A stretch of 64,000 bases of DNA. Origin: Egbenema bharatensis (GTDB taxonomy: Bacteria > Cyanobacteriota > Cyanobacteriia > Elainellales > Elainellaceae). The notes beneath the pieces were generated by a model. The model did no database searches. It was not told the DNA's origin and was given only the letters and a program-made list of their open reading frames with translations. The DNA lies in the NCBI RefSeq assembly GCF_048077055.1, contig NZ_CP182236.1, positions 4,588,001 through 4,652,000 on the forward strand. The letters are read 5' to 3'. The position numbers and the translations under genes were made by a program. Positions 35,129-44,479 of this stretch are shown piece by piece (position 1 is the first letter of the stretch; each line of letters begins with the position of its first letter).

Positions 35129-35274
35129 AGTGACTTAAACACTGCCCCAACCCAGGACTAAAGCGAGATAACTACATATTCACCGTTACTTTGGCAGGAT
35201 AACACTCCCCACAACAGCATGATCCAGTAGTACCCTATGGCGTAAACTCGATCGCTCCACTCTTTCAACTTTCT
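35129..35274. repeat. 145-bp direct repeat, copy 2
   Basis: Second copy of the 34022-34166 repeat, in the same orientation, beginning 56 bp upstream of the Uma2 start. Neither copy has obvious terminal inverted repeats. Confidence 0.9.
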
Positions 35275-35625
35275 GATTCCAGTAAATTTGTACAACAGAA
35301 CACTTGACTATGGCGATCGATCTGGTAATGTCTTAATTTATGGCTACACAAATGCGTGTCGCAGTAGCCTGGCTCCCAACAACCTGGCGAGGTATGAAGT
35401 AGCGAGCACTACAGCATACCTCTAACCCCACAGACGACCGTAGCTGTCCGTCGGGCTTGGATTAGTTTAACGCTTTTGTTGAACAACTTCCTATCCCCAA
35501 CTTTGCGATGGTTGAACGGGGGGACAACCGGGTTGGTGGGTTTCTTCCGTTCATTACAACCCCAATCGTTTGCACGGCAGATAGATTGCCTGTAGGGGCG
35601 CACAGCAGTGCGCCCTTACCAGGAT
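35275..35625. repeat. Gap with a type C palindrome at its end
   Basis: A type C copy (GGGGCGCACAGCAGTGCGCC, 35596-35615) is followed by CCAGGATGTGCAATTTCTGC, the same tail as at about 21866. No intact gene is supported in the gap. Confidence 0.65.
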
Positions 35626-35880
35626 GTGCAATTTCTGCAATCAGATTGGTATGACTTTAACCTGTTCGCTCATCCTACCTTTGGAGAGGATGCTGATCCG
35701 AGTACCGGACGAGAGCATGTTCGCATTATTATCTTTGGCTCTAAAGAAGTCGTTCGCGCCACCATTCATGATCTCTATCTCAAGAACTTTCGCCGCATCG
35801 AAAGCTGGAGTCCCCTTTTACCGACTCCTGATCCCACCCTATTCATGGCCATCAGCACCGAATATCGCCTCATGCGATAG
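35626..35880 (+). CDS. Small cyanobacterial protein, unknown, repeat-derived 5' end
   Basis: The frame is open from GTG 35608; GTG 35626 is the more plausible start (about 84 residues). The body 'GREHVRIIIFGSKEVVRATI' then 'HDLYLKNFRRIESWSPLLPT' reads as a compact alpha/beta protein, which I believe recurs in cyanobacteria. The first codons of either start lie inside a type C repeat and its tail, so the original start may have been overwritten. Function unknown. Confidence 0.5.
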   Translation: MQFLQSDWYDFNLFAHPTFGEDADPSTGREHVRIIIFGSKEVVRATIHDLYLKNFRRIESWSPLLPTPDPTLFMAISTEYRLMR

Positions 35881-35919
35881 GTCATCCCAACCAGCCATCC
35901 CGCGATCGAATCGATCGCA

Positions 35920-37692
35920 TCATTCCGGCTCTACCAGCCGCAGCAGCGCAACTTGATCTTGCTCGATCGCCTCTGCGTTCAGGGAGTACACCGTTTGTAG
36001 AGTGCCAATCAGCATTTCCGACGGGAAATACAAGAATCGATCGCGCCCTTCTGCCAGGTCTGGTACTGCCGGATCTTTAACCAGTTGGAAACGAACCTGG
36101 GGGTGAACCAGATAGCTGAGGGAAATTACATTTCCAAGACTCGTTGCACCAGAACTGCCCACGACAACCGGCTGATCAAATTGATTGAGAAAAGCGGCTG
36201 TCTCTGCATTAGTGTAGCTCACGCCCTTACTCCACCAGGTTTTTGCCTGCCAGCTTAAACCACAGGAAATGATCCCGGCGGTGAGTAAGACTGCCAAAAG
36301 CCCTCGTCCAACTCGCTGCCGAACATATGATGGATGTTGCATCAAACGGGATAAAAGATGGGCTACAGCCAACTGTCCTCCCACCAACATGGGCACGAAA
36401 TATCGGGTTTGGGACGATCGCTGTCCTTCCCATATCAGATCGGGCAGCATCAAAGTCAGTGAAGGCAAAAGGATCAGCAATGGAATCAAAATTGCCGCAG
36501 GACGAGGCGCGTGGCGATACAGCACCCAGAGGCTATAAGCGAGCAGCAAGAGAACGATCGGCGGAGCAATATAGGTATAGAGGTGATCGAGGGGCAATCC
36601 GAGATCAATAAAATTACTGCTGAAATGCAGTCCCCAAAGTTTAATCAATACATCTTTGGGTAGGAACTGAGTCGTCCAGAAGGTTTTGGCATCCAATGCC
36701 CCCTTTTCCTGCACCAGTACAATTAACCAGGGCATGAAGGCAATTAAGCCGAGGGCAACCGCCAGGAGATAGCCTTGCAAAGATTTTCTAGCTGCCCCAG
36801 TGCTATCCTCTGCGCTGTTGCTTCCCGCCTCCGATCGCCCCCATCGTTCCAGAATGGGATGGGACAAAATCACCAAAAATCCATGACCCATGACCACCAA
36901 AACCGAAAACAGAAACGTATACAAATTCAGGGCAATCGTGGCAGCATAAACGCCCCAACTCGCCCAGGTTTTTAGCCGCATCGCCCGGACTAACGCCGCC
37001 GAGGATAGAAGCGTTGCCAATGTCCACAGGCTAGACTGACGAGCTTCCTGAGCATACAGCACATGAAACGGCGAGATGGACAATAACCCGATCGCTATCC
37101 ACCCAGTGAACGGTGAATGAAATAATTCTTGACACAGCCAGTAGAGAGCCGGAAACGCCAGCAGACTAAACCCGACGGACAAGCTTCTGACGATCGCCGT
37201 TTCACTCCCAAAGAGTTCCATCCAAACCCGCGCCAGCAGGTAATAAAGCGGAGGATGTTCGGGATGACTGGTTAATGCTTGCCAGGTATGCGACCAACCG
37301 CGATCGGGAGACAGGCGTTGGTACTGTAGCAGCGTTTCCGGCAAAATCACTTCCCCCGTAAACACCTCTGAGGTCACTTCAGAACCGTTGTGGCCTGCGG
37401 CTCGCAGCGAGGTGAATACTTCATCATGCCAGTAGACTTTTTGCCCCAGGTGAGTCACCCGCACAAAGATGCCCAGTGCCAGCACGATGGTCAGAACAAA
37501 CACCAGTGGCAGTGCTGTCAACCGAGGAGAAGGAAGCGATCGTTGTTTCATTCTGTTAGCAATACTCGCCCATGGCATTACCGACGGAGATTGGCAGGCT
37601 TGATCCGGAAAAAACATCATGCTGAAAGAGGAACCCTGACGGGTGATGTCGGTCACGGTTTCATTTGTCAGCATGAAATTAGATGGAATCAA
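35920..37692 (-). CDS. Glycosyltransferase family 39-like membrane protein
   Basis: This 590-residue polytopic protein has the GT-C fold: a cytoplasmic N-terminus, a first TM (about 59-82), then a first lumenal loop with 'GQKVYWHDEVFTSLRAAGHN' (acidic pair DE of PMT/ArnT-type enzymes) and 'SHPEHPPLYYLLARVWMELF'. About ten more hydrophobic helices and a soluble C-terminal domain ('VVVGSSGATSLGNVISLSYL') follow. Such enzymes transfer sugars from polyprenyl-phosphate carriers to proteins or lipids on the periplasmic side. The acceptor is unknown. The first 45 residues look non-conserved, so the real start may be Met40 or Met48. Confidence 0.8.
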   Translation of the reverse strand: MIPSNFMLTNETVTDITRQGSSFSMMFFPDQACQSPSVMPWASIANRMKQRSLPSPRLTALPLVFVLTIVLALGIFVRVTHLGQKVYWHDEVFTSLRAAGHNGSEVTSEVFTGEVILPETLLQYQRLSPDRGWSHTWQALTSHPEHPPLYYLLARVWMELFGSETAIVRSLSVGFSLLAFPALYWLCQELFHSPFTGWIAIGLLSISPFHVLYAQEARQSSLWTLATLLSSAALVRAMRLKTWASWGVYAATIALNLYTFLFSVLVVMGHGFLVILSHPILERWGRSEAGSNSAEDSTGAARKSLQGYLLAVALGLIAFMPWLIVLVQEKGALDAKTFWTTQFLPKDVLIKLWGLHFSSNFIDLGLPLDHLYTYIAPPIVLLLLAYSLWVLYRHAPRPAAILIPLLILLPSLTLMLPDLIWEGQRSSQTRYFVPMLVGGQLAVAHLLSRLMQHPSYVRQRVGRGLLAVLLTAGIISCGLSWQAKTWWSKGVSYTNAETAAFLNQFDQPVVVGSSGATSLGNVISLSYLVHPQVRFQLVKDPAVPDLAEGRDRFLYFPSEMLIGTLQTVYSLNAEAIEQDQVALLRLVEPE

Positions 37693-37739
37693 TGGTTCAC
37701 CACCAGAGATGATTCACCACCCAATTAAGGCTATAGGCT

Positions 37740-37874
37740 ATGAATTTTAACCCATCCGATCTCTCACTGATTATTGCAGCAGCCGGTATTCTCTTCTGTC
37801 CAACGCTGTGTGGCATTATGGCCTATCGGGTCAGCCGCACCTACACCACCCTGAGAATGAAGGCTGAGGCTTAA
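37740..37874 (+). CDS. 44-residue single-TM protein (short ORF candidate)
   Basis: ATG 37740 to TAA 37874 encodes a 44-residue peptide: a polar N-terminus, one hydrophobic helix ('LSLIIAAAGILFCPTLCGIM') and a basic C-terminal tail ending RMKAEA. The layout matches the very small thylakoid-complex subunits of cyanobacteria (NDH-1, photosystem, cytochrome b6f). I cannot assign it to one. It is divergent from the GT39 gene (47 bp apart), with AAGG about ten bases upstream. Confidence 0.5.
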   Translation: MNFNPSDLSLIIAAAGILFCPTLCGIMAYRVSRTYTTLRMKAEA

Positions 37875-37900
37875 TTGAGGCTTAATTAAAGAGGCTTAAT

Positions 37901-37926
37901 TAAAAATGAGGGGCCGAAGCCCCTCA
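37901..37926 (-). terminator. Intrinsic terminator for the chemotaxis operon end
   Basis: TGAGGGGC-CGAA-GCCCCTCA is an 8-bp perfect stem. On the minus strand it is followed by TTTTTA, so it terminates transcription coming from the MCP gene at 37977. A weak plus-strand role for the 44-residue gene is possible. Confidence 0.8.
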
Positions 37927-37976
37927 CTGAGTTTACTAACTTGGCAGCATTTACCTGATATCCCCCTTCCACCCTT

Positions 37977-39668
37977 CTATCGTTCCAGGACAGCAACTTC
38001 CTGCTGCAACTGCTGCACAGCCCGATTAAGCTGTTCTAGGGCGCTGTTGGTGTCATCCAGCGTATGCTTCAAATAGTTGGCGGTTTGGGCGGAGGATGTG
38101 CTGAGCTGGGCGATCGCTGAACTAATGGTTTGCGCACCTTCCAACTGAGCTTTCATCCCCTGGTGTACCATTTGCAGGTGAGGCGCGATGGCTTCTACGT
38201 GTTCGCTCGTAAAGTTGTTCATTTCCCTTACCCCACTGGACACCGCAGTTTGCATTTCTCTGACGATCGGCTGAATTTTGCGAGTTACAGTGGCCGTTTC
38301 CGTCGCTAGCTTGACAATCTCCTGGGCAACAATCTCAAACCCTTGCCCCCCTTCTTCATTGTCTGCGGCTTGAATCGAAGCATTCAGCGAGAGCAGTTTG
38401 GTTTGATTTGAAATTTCGGTAATCGTCAGGACAATGTCATCGATCCCGTCTGCTTTTTCAGCGATCGCCCCCAGTTTTTTGGTTAAGGAACCTGTGGCTT
38501 GCTGCAACTCTTCAAATGCCGTATCCATCTGCTGAACGGTAGTGGCCAATTTGGCTGAAATCTCGGAAATTTCCTGGGCAGTGGCCATCACATCATTGGT
38601 GGAAGCGACTTGTTCCGCCATCATGGTTTCCAGGCGTTGACCTGACGTGGTAATCAGGGTTGTTAAAGTCGTTGAATCAAGCACTTGTTTGGCCAGCGAA
38701 TTCAGTAATGACAAACTCTGCCGTAGGTCTCTGGAAAGCGAACGAGATTCCTTACGATAAATCTGGACATATTCCAAACTCAGGCCAATCAACGGCACCA
38801 GGTAAGCCAGAATTTTGAGAAAGTGCGCGACGTTGAAGCCGTTATCAAACAGGGCCGTTGATCCCAAAGCCATATAGGTTTGCGTGGCCACGTTGGGAAT
38901 AATGCTAATAATCAAGGCATGGCTGAACAGGTTGGGATCATGACGGTAAAAGTAGGGATATAAAAAGATACCTGCCAGAAGAAAGATGATCAACGGAGCC
39001 ACATCCCAGGGTCGCGTAATGATCGAGTCGGGGAACATGGTTGTAGGCAGTGTGTTGCGAGTGGCGCAGAACTGGATAATGCCATAGGCAATGAAGCCTA
39101 ACATGACACTAACAAACAGAACCAACCTCAGATTTTGTTTGCGATCGGTTTGAATGGCAAATCGCTTTTGGAATAAAACAATTCCCATCCCCACCACCAC
39201 GATCAGGGCATTGAACAGGCGACAAATTGCCCAGGTAAAGGGAATCAAGTTTTGAGTATCTGCAACGGCTTCAATCAAGCGATCGGCCGCCAGGGTATGG
39301 AAGGCATCCATCACTCCAGCAAAGAACAGGGAGCAGCCGATGATTGGTACTGTTGGATTCCCCTTGATACTGTAATTGAGAAAGCTGAGAAGCACGATAA
39401 AAATCGCCGCACAAAATGCACTCCATTCCAGAAGCGAATGAATAAAGCTGCCAGCGAGAGCATGGTGCATCGCATCTGCTAATTCATTAGGCGAGAAAAA
39501 TTCAACTTGAGAGACATCTAAGGGTTGTCCTGGAGTGCCAAAATCTATGCCCAACAAATTCAGCACAAAGGGGATAATACAAATCGCTACAACAACCCAG
39601 ATAATTTCCTTAGGAACTTTTGTAGTATCATCCTGCTGCATTCTGCTGTTGATAAATATTCCGGTCAT
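37977..39668 (-). CDS. Methyl-accepting chemotaxis-like protein with N-terminal multi-TM sensor (MASE3-like)
   Basis: A 563-residue protein. About eight hydrophobic helices (residues about 23-300, including 'WSAFCAAIFIVLLSF', 'FFAGVMDAFHTLAAD', 'FTWAICRLFNALIVV') form an integral membrane sensor like MASE3. The 'GVMDAFHTLA' and 'WAICRLFNA' elements are typical. No HAMP is seen. A short MCP signalling coil follows (about 320-555), with hairpin tip region 'DIVLTITEISNQTKLLSLNASIQAADN'. It would be the last gene of the minus-strand che operon; IS66 now separates it from cheW. The terminator is at 37901. Confidence 0.82.
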   Translation of the reverse strand: MTGIFINSRMQQDDTTKVPKEIIWVVVAICIIPFVLNLLGIDFGTPGQPLDVSQVEFFSPNELADAMHHALAGSFIHSLLEWSAFCAAIFIVLLSFLNYSIKGNPTVPIIGCSLFFAGVMDAFHTLAADRLIEAVADTQNLIPFTWAICRLFNALIVVVGMGIVLFQKRFAIQTDRKQNLRLVLFVSVMLGFIAYGIIQFCATRNTLPTTMFPDSIITRPWDVAPLIIFLLAGIFLYPYFYRHDPNLFSHALIISIIPNVATQTYMALGSTALFDNGFNVAHFLKILAYLVPLIGLSLEYVQIYRKESRSLSRDLRQSLSLLNSLAKQVLDSTTLTTLITTSGQRLETMMAEQVASTNDVMATAQEISEISAKLATTVQQMDTAFEELQQATGSLTKKLGAIAEKADGIDDIVLTITEISNQTKLLSLNASIQAADNEEGGQGFEIVAQEIVKLATETATVTRKIQPIVREMQTAVSSGVREMNNFTSEHVEAIAPHLQMVHQGMKAQLEGAQTISSAIAQLSTSSAQTANYLKHTLDDTNSALEQLNRAVQQLQQEVAVLER

Positions 39669-39759
39669 TAGTCCACCTCTGGAGCAAAAAGTATGGTTCG
39701 ATCGTGTTCTTCAAAATTCAGGTTTTCTCCGCTCTGCATTTCTGAATTGAAGAATTAAC

Positions 39760-41349
39760 GTATCCGTACACAGGGTAAAGCAGAAAGAGTGAGCGATGTG
39801 AGGGTAAGTCTGCTAGGCTAAAACGCATGGAATCCCCGAATGCCTTTTTAAGCGAAATTTCAGCAGAGGACTGGGCCAACACACCGGAGAGTGTCAAGCA
39901 GTTGGTGCAGCGTCTATTGGAGCGTATTGAGGCATTAGAGGCAGGCCAGCAAGCGTTACAAGAGCAAATTCAGCGCAATTCCAAAAACTCCTCGCAACCG
40001 CCTTCGCAAGACCCTCCGAAGGGATTCAAGGCTACCCCGAAAAGAAAAGTGGGAAAGCGCGAGGCGGACAACCGGGACATCCGGGACATTCGCAGGAACT
40101 TTACCCGCCGGAACAATGTACGCGCATTGAGGATCACTACCCTGAGGTGTGTTGCGAATGTGGACATCGCTTGAGAGGGAAAGATGCCAATCCGCAACGG
40201 TGTCAGATCGTAGATTTGCCACCGTTACAACCGATTGTTTTGGAACATCGCTTTCATGCGTTGGAGTGCCCCCAGTGTGGGGTAAGCAGCCGTGCCTATG
40301 ATGGCGAGATTGTGGATGGTTGTCGCTATGGGGAAAGGCTGTGTGCATTAGTCGCACTGTTGAGTGGAGAGTATCGTCAAAGTCACCGGATGGTGGTGCG
40401 GCTGTTGAGTGAATTGTTTGAGATTCCCATCTCCGTGGGCAGTGTCGGACGCTTGCGGCAACAGATGAGTGAAGCGATTGAGCAACCCGTCGAAGCGGTT
40501 CATCGCTATGTGCAGCAGCAACCCGTTGTTGGGATAGATGAAACGAGTTTGCCTCAGGGTAACGCCGATGGGAACAATGGCAAGGGGAAGCGAGGCTGGT
40601 TGTGGGTGATGGTAACCCCGTTGGTGTGCTATTTCCAGGTGGCGTTAAGCCGCTCTCAAGCCACCGCTCAAAGCATCTTAGGAACTGATTTTGCTGGGAT
40701 TGTCAACAGCGACCGCTACAGTGCTTACAACTGGTTAAACTTGCAATGGCGACAATTGTGTTGGGCGCATCTGAAACGCGATTTCACCAAAATTGCCGAA
40801 CGGGGTGGGGTGAGCCAGACCTTGGGAGAGCAACTTCTCCAACAGCAAGAGAAATTATTTGAGTTATGGCATCGGGTGCGAGATGGAACCTTAGCACGCC
40901 CCCAATGGATAGAAGCCGTAGCACCCATTCGACAACGGGTGAAAGCACTGTTGGAAGAAGGAGCGGCTTACCCAATTGGACCAGAGAAAAGACACCTTTG
41001 GCAAAGACGGTGCGAACCTGTCAGCAGTTACTCAAAGTAGAACCTGCTTTATGGTTATTCGTCACAACCGTTGGAGTAGAGCCAACCAATAATGCAGCAG
41101 AACAGGCGATTCGTCCAGCAGTGTTGTGGCGACGCTGTAGCTATGGCTCCCAAAGTGAGGCAGGCAGTTTGTTTGTCGGACGAATGATGACGGTTGTAGC
41201 AACGCTGCGGCGGCAAAATCGCCATGTCCTCGATTATCTCACCGATGCTTGCTATGCCAAGCGTCGGGGCTTGCCTGCCCCTTCTTTACTTCCGCTTCCC
41301 GACCTACAGCGATCCTCCTGACTACCTTGCTAACCCTGTGTACGGATAC
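39760..41349 (+). mobile_element. IS66-family (ISBst12-like) insertion sequence, 1590 bp
   Basis: Terminal inverted repeats GTATCCGTACACAGGGT (39760-39776) and its complement ending at 41349 flank one transposase region. An exact 8-bp target duplication GAATTAAC is present at 39752-39759 and 41350-41357, as expected for IS66. The short length and lack of tnpA/tnpB point to the ISBst12 subgroup. It is inserted 8 bp beyond the cheW stop, between cheW and the last MCP gene. Confidence 0.92.
39827..41321 (+). pseudogene. IS66-family transposase, frame broken twice
   Basis: N-terminal leucine-zipper-like segment ('LVQRLLERIEALEAGQQALQ', then 'NSKNSSQPPSQDPPK'), zinc-binding 'CCECGHRL' plus 'ALECPQCGV', DDE core with 'VVGIDETSL', 'IVNSDRYSAYNW', and final 'EPTNNAAEQAIRP' (catalytic Glu). 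The frame shifts at AAAA 40045-40048 and again at AAAA 40987-40990; one added A at each site restores a continuous transposase of about 497 residues. Both are single-base A-run contractions, so either the copy is dead or the sequence has deletion errors. Confidence 0.85.
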
Positions 41350-41365
41350 GAATTAACTGCCGGGA

Positions 41366-42427
41366 TTAGATGGCCTGATCAACCACTAACCCACCCTTCA
41401 ACAAAAGCTTTGGTAGATCTAAAATGCCCATCGTTCCCTCGCTGTAGGGTGCAATTCCTTTCAGGTATTGATCCGATTTAGCGTAGGGATTCGACACAAC
41501 AGCCGTAATGTCTTGCTGATTCAGCATAAACATCGCATCATTGACCTCTTCAACTAAAAGGCCAACGACGATCGCTTCAAACTCTACAATCATCGCTTTG
41601 AAATCAGTCAAAAGACCGGATGCAGGCAGGTTTAATACACTGCGAATATCAACCAGAGTCAGGATTTCACCTCGTAAGTTTGTGTTACCTACAATGTGGG
41701 AGGGACAGCAGGGAACTGGAGTCACTTTTTGAATATTGATAAACTCTCGAATGTCGGATAAATCAATTCCCCAAAATCGACCGCCTAATGTAACCACTGC
41801 GATCGGTTTCAGCAGTTCCACGGCTTTCTGAACCGTATCTTTTAAGTGATCGGCTCGCTTGCGGAAAATTTCCTGGTCAGTTGTGGGGGTGTTTTGTTGC
41901 GCCGTTTCATTCGGTGAAGGGGCACCTGATTTTTGATCAAACTTTAGGCTTTGGTGAGGGAAATGGCGAGACACGAAGGACAGAATTTGCTGCGCCTCAA
42001 TCCAAACTTCTGGATCATGGAGAATGAAAATTTCATCTTCAACACTAAAAGCCTGGATAATGGCTGGTTTTTCAGCATCGGTTGACTCCTGCAATTCTTT
42101 TGAGTGCATATTTTTATTCAGGGAGATCGGCCGTATATCATGCACTGCATTAACCAGAATCCCAACCTTAAATTGAGGACACTTTAAGGTGATCACAATA
42201 TCTGTTAGTTGCCGATCGATTTTTGAATGTCCTAAGTCAGCATTAAGATCAATGATAGGCAGCGGCTTTCCCCGAAGATCTACAATGCCCGCGATCGTAT
42301 GTGCTCCAGGGGGAACATCTGAAATTAATATCAGCTCCGGCAAGGCGAAAATTTCCTTAACACAGGCTTTTCGGATGCCGTAGCGTTCACCATTTAACTC
42401 AAAAATTAGATAGATATCTTCTTGCAT
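41366..42427 (-). CDS. cheW: Double CheW-domain coupling protein
   Basis: The 353-residue protein has two CheW SH3-like domains: residues about 4-150 ('YLIFELNGERYGIRKACVKE', 'IAGIVDLRGKPLPIIDL') and about 205-345 ('AVVTLGGRFWGIDLSDIREF', 'IVGNTNLRGEILTLVDI'). They are joined by a polar linker. CheW couples receptors to CheA; double versions can bridge arrays. The gene is 6 bp downstream of cheR, hence the same operon. IS66 sits immediately after it. Confidence 0.88.
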   Translation of the reverse strand: MQEDIYLIFELNGERYGIRKACVKEIFALPELILISDVPPGAHTIAGIVDLRGKPLPIIDLNADLGHSKIDRQLTDIVITLKCPQFKVGILVNAVHDIRPISLNKNMHSKELQESTDAEKPAIIQAFSVEDEIFILHDPEVWIEAQQILSFVSRHFPHQSLKFDQKSGAPSPNETAQQNTPTTDQEIFRKRADHLKDTVQKAVELLKPIAVVTLGGRFWGIDLSDIREFINIQKVTPVPCCPSHIVGNTNLRGEILTLVDIRSVLNLPASGLLTDFKAMIVEFEAIVVGLLVEEVNDAMFMLNQQDITAVVSNPYAKSDQYLKGIAPYSEGTMGILDLPKLLLKGGLVVDQAI

Positions 42428-42433
42428 AACCCC

Positions 42434-43333
42434 TTATTCCTGAACCGCAATGGGATCATTTGGATGCTGGTAAATGATTGATTCTGGAAATACTTTAACC
42501 TGGAAGTTTTCTAAATCTTGGTCGTAGACTTCAGCATGGCCCGTCAGGAGATAACCCCGGGGATTGAGCGCGTGATAGAGTCTATCTAAAACAGCGCAGA
42601 TTGTCGATCGTTCAAAGTAGATGAATACATTTCGGCACAGGATTAAGTCCATATCTTTAAAGTCAACCGCCGTCGCTGAAAAATCAGGTTGAACCAGATT
42701 TAAGAGCTGAAATTGAGGCAGTTGGCGAATGGATGGAATGATCTGATATTCATGCCCCCTACTCTGGAAGTATCGCTGCTGAATCCTGCCATCAACGCCT
42801 CTAAAAGACCAGGAACGATAAAGTCCTAGCTTTGCCTTTTGGAGTACTTCTAAATTAATATCTACACCCAGAATCTTAATATTCCACTGCTCTTGATCGG
42901 GGAGCAGCTCAGTGAGCAAAATCGCCAGAGAGTAAGCTTCTTCACCTGTTGAACATCCGGCACTACAAATGCGGAGTGTTTGGGTCGATCGATTCCGCTG
43001 AATTAGCTCAGGCAGAATGCTATTTTTCAGGAGAGAAAACTGTTCTTTATCTCGAAAAAAGTAGCTTTCAGGATTGGTAAGCAGTGTGATTAAATGCTGC
43101 CACTCTCGATCGCTTTCACTCGTTTTAGAGTTCATGAGTTGGTAATACTCTGGAGAAGCCAGTTGGAGCACCTGCATTCTCTGAAAGATTTTTTGATACA
43201 GGGCAGCTTGCGCCGAGGGGCGAATGGCTAAACCCGTTTGTTCGGCAATCAATTGCCCAAATGAGGCACTGAAGCCCGACTTGAAAGATTCGATTTGTGA
43301 CACGTTAGTTGCTGCATTGGATAGCAGAATCAC
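42434..43333 (-). CDS. cheR: Chemotaxis protein methyltransferase CheR
   Basis: A 299-residue SAM-dependent methyltransferase that methylates Glu residues of chemoreceptors. The CheR N-terminal helical domain (about 20-95) is followed by 'LTNPESYFFRDKEQFSLL', SAM motif 'LRICSAGCSTGEEAYSLAIL', 'DMDLILCRNVFIYFE' and 'LNPRGYLLTGHAEV'. All CheR signatures are present. It is 1 bp from cheB, so tightly coupled. Confidence 0.92.
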   Translation of the reverse strand: MILLSNAATNVSQIESFKSGFSASFGQLIAEQTGLAIRPSAQAALYQKIFQRMQVLQLASPEYYQLMNSKTSESDREWQHLITLLTNPESYFFRDKEQFSLLKNSILPELIQRNRSTQTLRICSAGCSTGEEAYSLAILLTELLPDQEQWNIKILGVDINLEVLQKAKLGLYRSWSFRGVDGRIQQRYFQSRGHEYQIIPSIRQLPQFQLLNLVQPDFSATAVDFKDMDLILCRNVFIYFERSTICAVLDRLYHALNPRGYLLTGHAEVYDQDLENFQVKVFPESIIYQHPNDPIAVQE

Positions 43334-43334
43334 A

Positions 43335-44450
43335 TTATTCGCTCCTCTGAGCCAAAGCCGCTTGAATCAGGGTTAGCAGAGTTGGCGCAATGGTCTGAAT
43401 CGGGAGCACCCGTTGGACAGCACCCAGCTTGATCGCTTCTCTGGGCATACCAAACACAACGGAGGTTGCTTCATCCTGAGCGATCGTATAGCCACCGGAC
43501 TCCGCAATCGCCTGCATTCCATCCGCTCCGTCTCGCCCCATGCCAGTCAGCAAAATCCCGACCGTATGGTTGCCATAAAACTGAGCGATCGATTGGAAGG
43601 TTACGGTTACGGAAGGACGGTGCCCATCGACCGCTGGCAGATAATGACACTTGAATCGCCCTTGAGCATCTAGCCCTAAATGTTTTCGTTCAGGCGGAAA
43701 GTACACCTGACCGGGTTCAGGCCGTTCTCCAGGTTGAGCAATTTGAATCGGTAATGGACAACTACTGGCTAACCAGTTGATCAATCCTTGTAAAAAACCT
43801 GAGCAAATGTGTTGAACACAGATAATGGGTAACGGAAAATTGGCTGGGAGTTGAGACAGCAATTCCTGCAAGGCTTGAGGGCCACCCGTTGATGCTCCAA
43901 TCCCGACAATTTCAGGCTTAAAGGCAGAATTGACCCTGTATCCTGCGCGATCGTTCCCTGATAGATGGGCAGACTGCAATGATGGTTTTCGCCTTTTGGT
44001 AAATACCTTAACACCGGATAAAATTTCGATGCGATCGATTAATTGTTGGTTGAATTGTTGATCATCCGCAATCAGTCCAGCAACTGGTTTGGGAAAAATA
44101 TCGACTGCCCCTGCTTCTAACACTTGAAAAATATGATGCGTATCATCCGCCTGAACGGAAGCACTGACCACTAAAATCGGTCGAGGATACCGGGTCATCA
44201 CCTCATGGGTGAACTCCAATCCATTCATATGGGGCATATGCAGATCGGTACAAATCACATCGGGATCTACCGTTGGAATTAACGATAAGGCTTCCAATCC
44301 CGTCCGGGCTGTCCCTACTACCTCAACTCGAGGTGATGCATCCAGAATTCGCTTTAAAAGCACCAAAGCGATTTGTGAATCTTCAACAATCAGGACACGA
44401 ATCGGCGTTAATCGAGGCAATAATGTTGATTGAGGAAATGAATCGTTCAT
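43335..44450 (-). CDS. cheB: Chemotaxis response regulator protein-glutamate methylesterase CheB
   Basis: The 371-residue two-domain protein has a receiver (about 17-135: 'RVLIVEDSQIALVLLK', phospho-Asp in 'DVICTDLHMPHMNG', Lys in 'DIFPKPVAG') and a methylesterase domain. The triad is visible: Ser in 'GIGASTGGPQ', His in 'ICVQHICSG' and Asp in 'TGMGRDGADGM'. It removes methyl groups from MCPs when phosphorylated. Its start lies 29 bp after the cut-off end of the CheA receiver domain. Confidence 0.93.
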   Translation of the reverse strand: MNDSFPQSTLLPRLTPIRVLIVEDSQIALVLLKRILDASPRVEVVGTARTGLEALSLIPTVDPDVICTDLHMPHMNGLEFTHEVMTRYPRPILVVSASVQADDTHHIFQVLEAGAVDIFPKPVAGLIADDQQFNQQLIDRIEILSGVKVFTKRRKPSLQSAHLSGNDRAGYRVNSAFKPEIVGIGASTGGPQALQELLSQLPANFPLPIICVQHICSGFLQGLINWLASSCPLPIQIAQPGERPEPGQVYFPPERKHLGLDAQGRFKCHYLPAVDGHRPSVTVTFQSIAQFYGNHTVGILLTGMGRDGADGMQAIAESGGYTIAQDEATSVVFGMPREAIKLGAVQRVLPIQTIAPTLLTLIQAALAQRSE

Positions 44451-44479
44451 GTAACCTGTTTAAGGATTGAGTATGCGCA

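Noticed and set aside
35409..35603. 64-codon minus-strand frame as a transposase remnant
   Set aside because: Basic composition only; no transposase motif could be recognised, and it starts inside a type C repeat.
39827..41321. Programmed frameshifting in the IS66 transposase
   Set aside because: ISBst12-type elements encode one continuous transposase, and two separate AAAA sites would both have to slip. Decay or error fits better.
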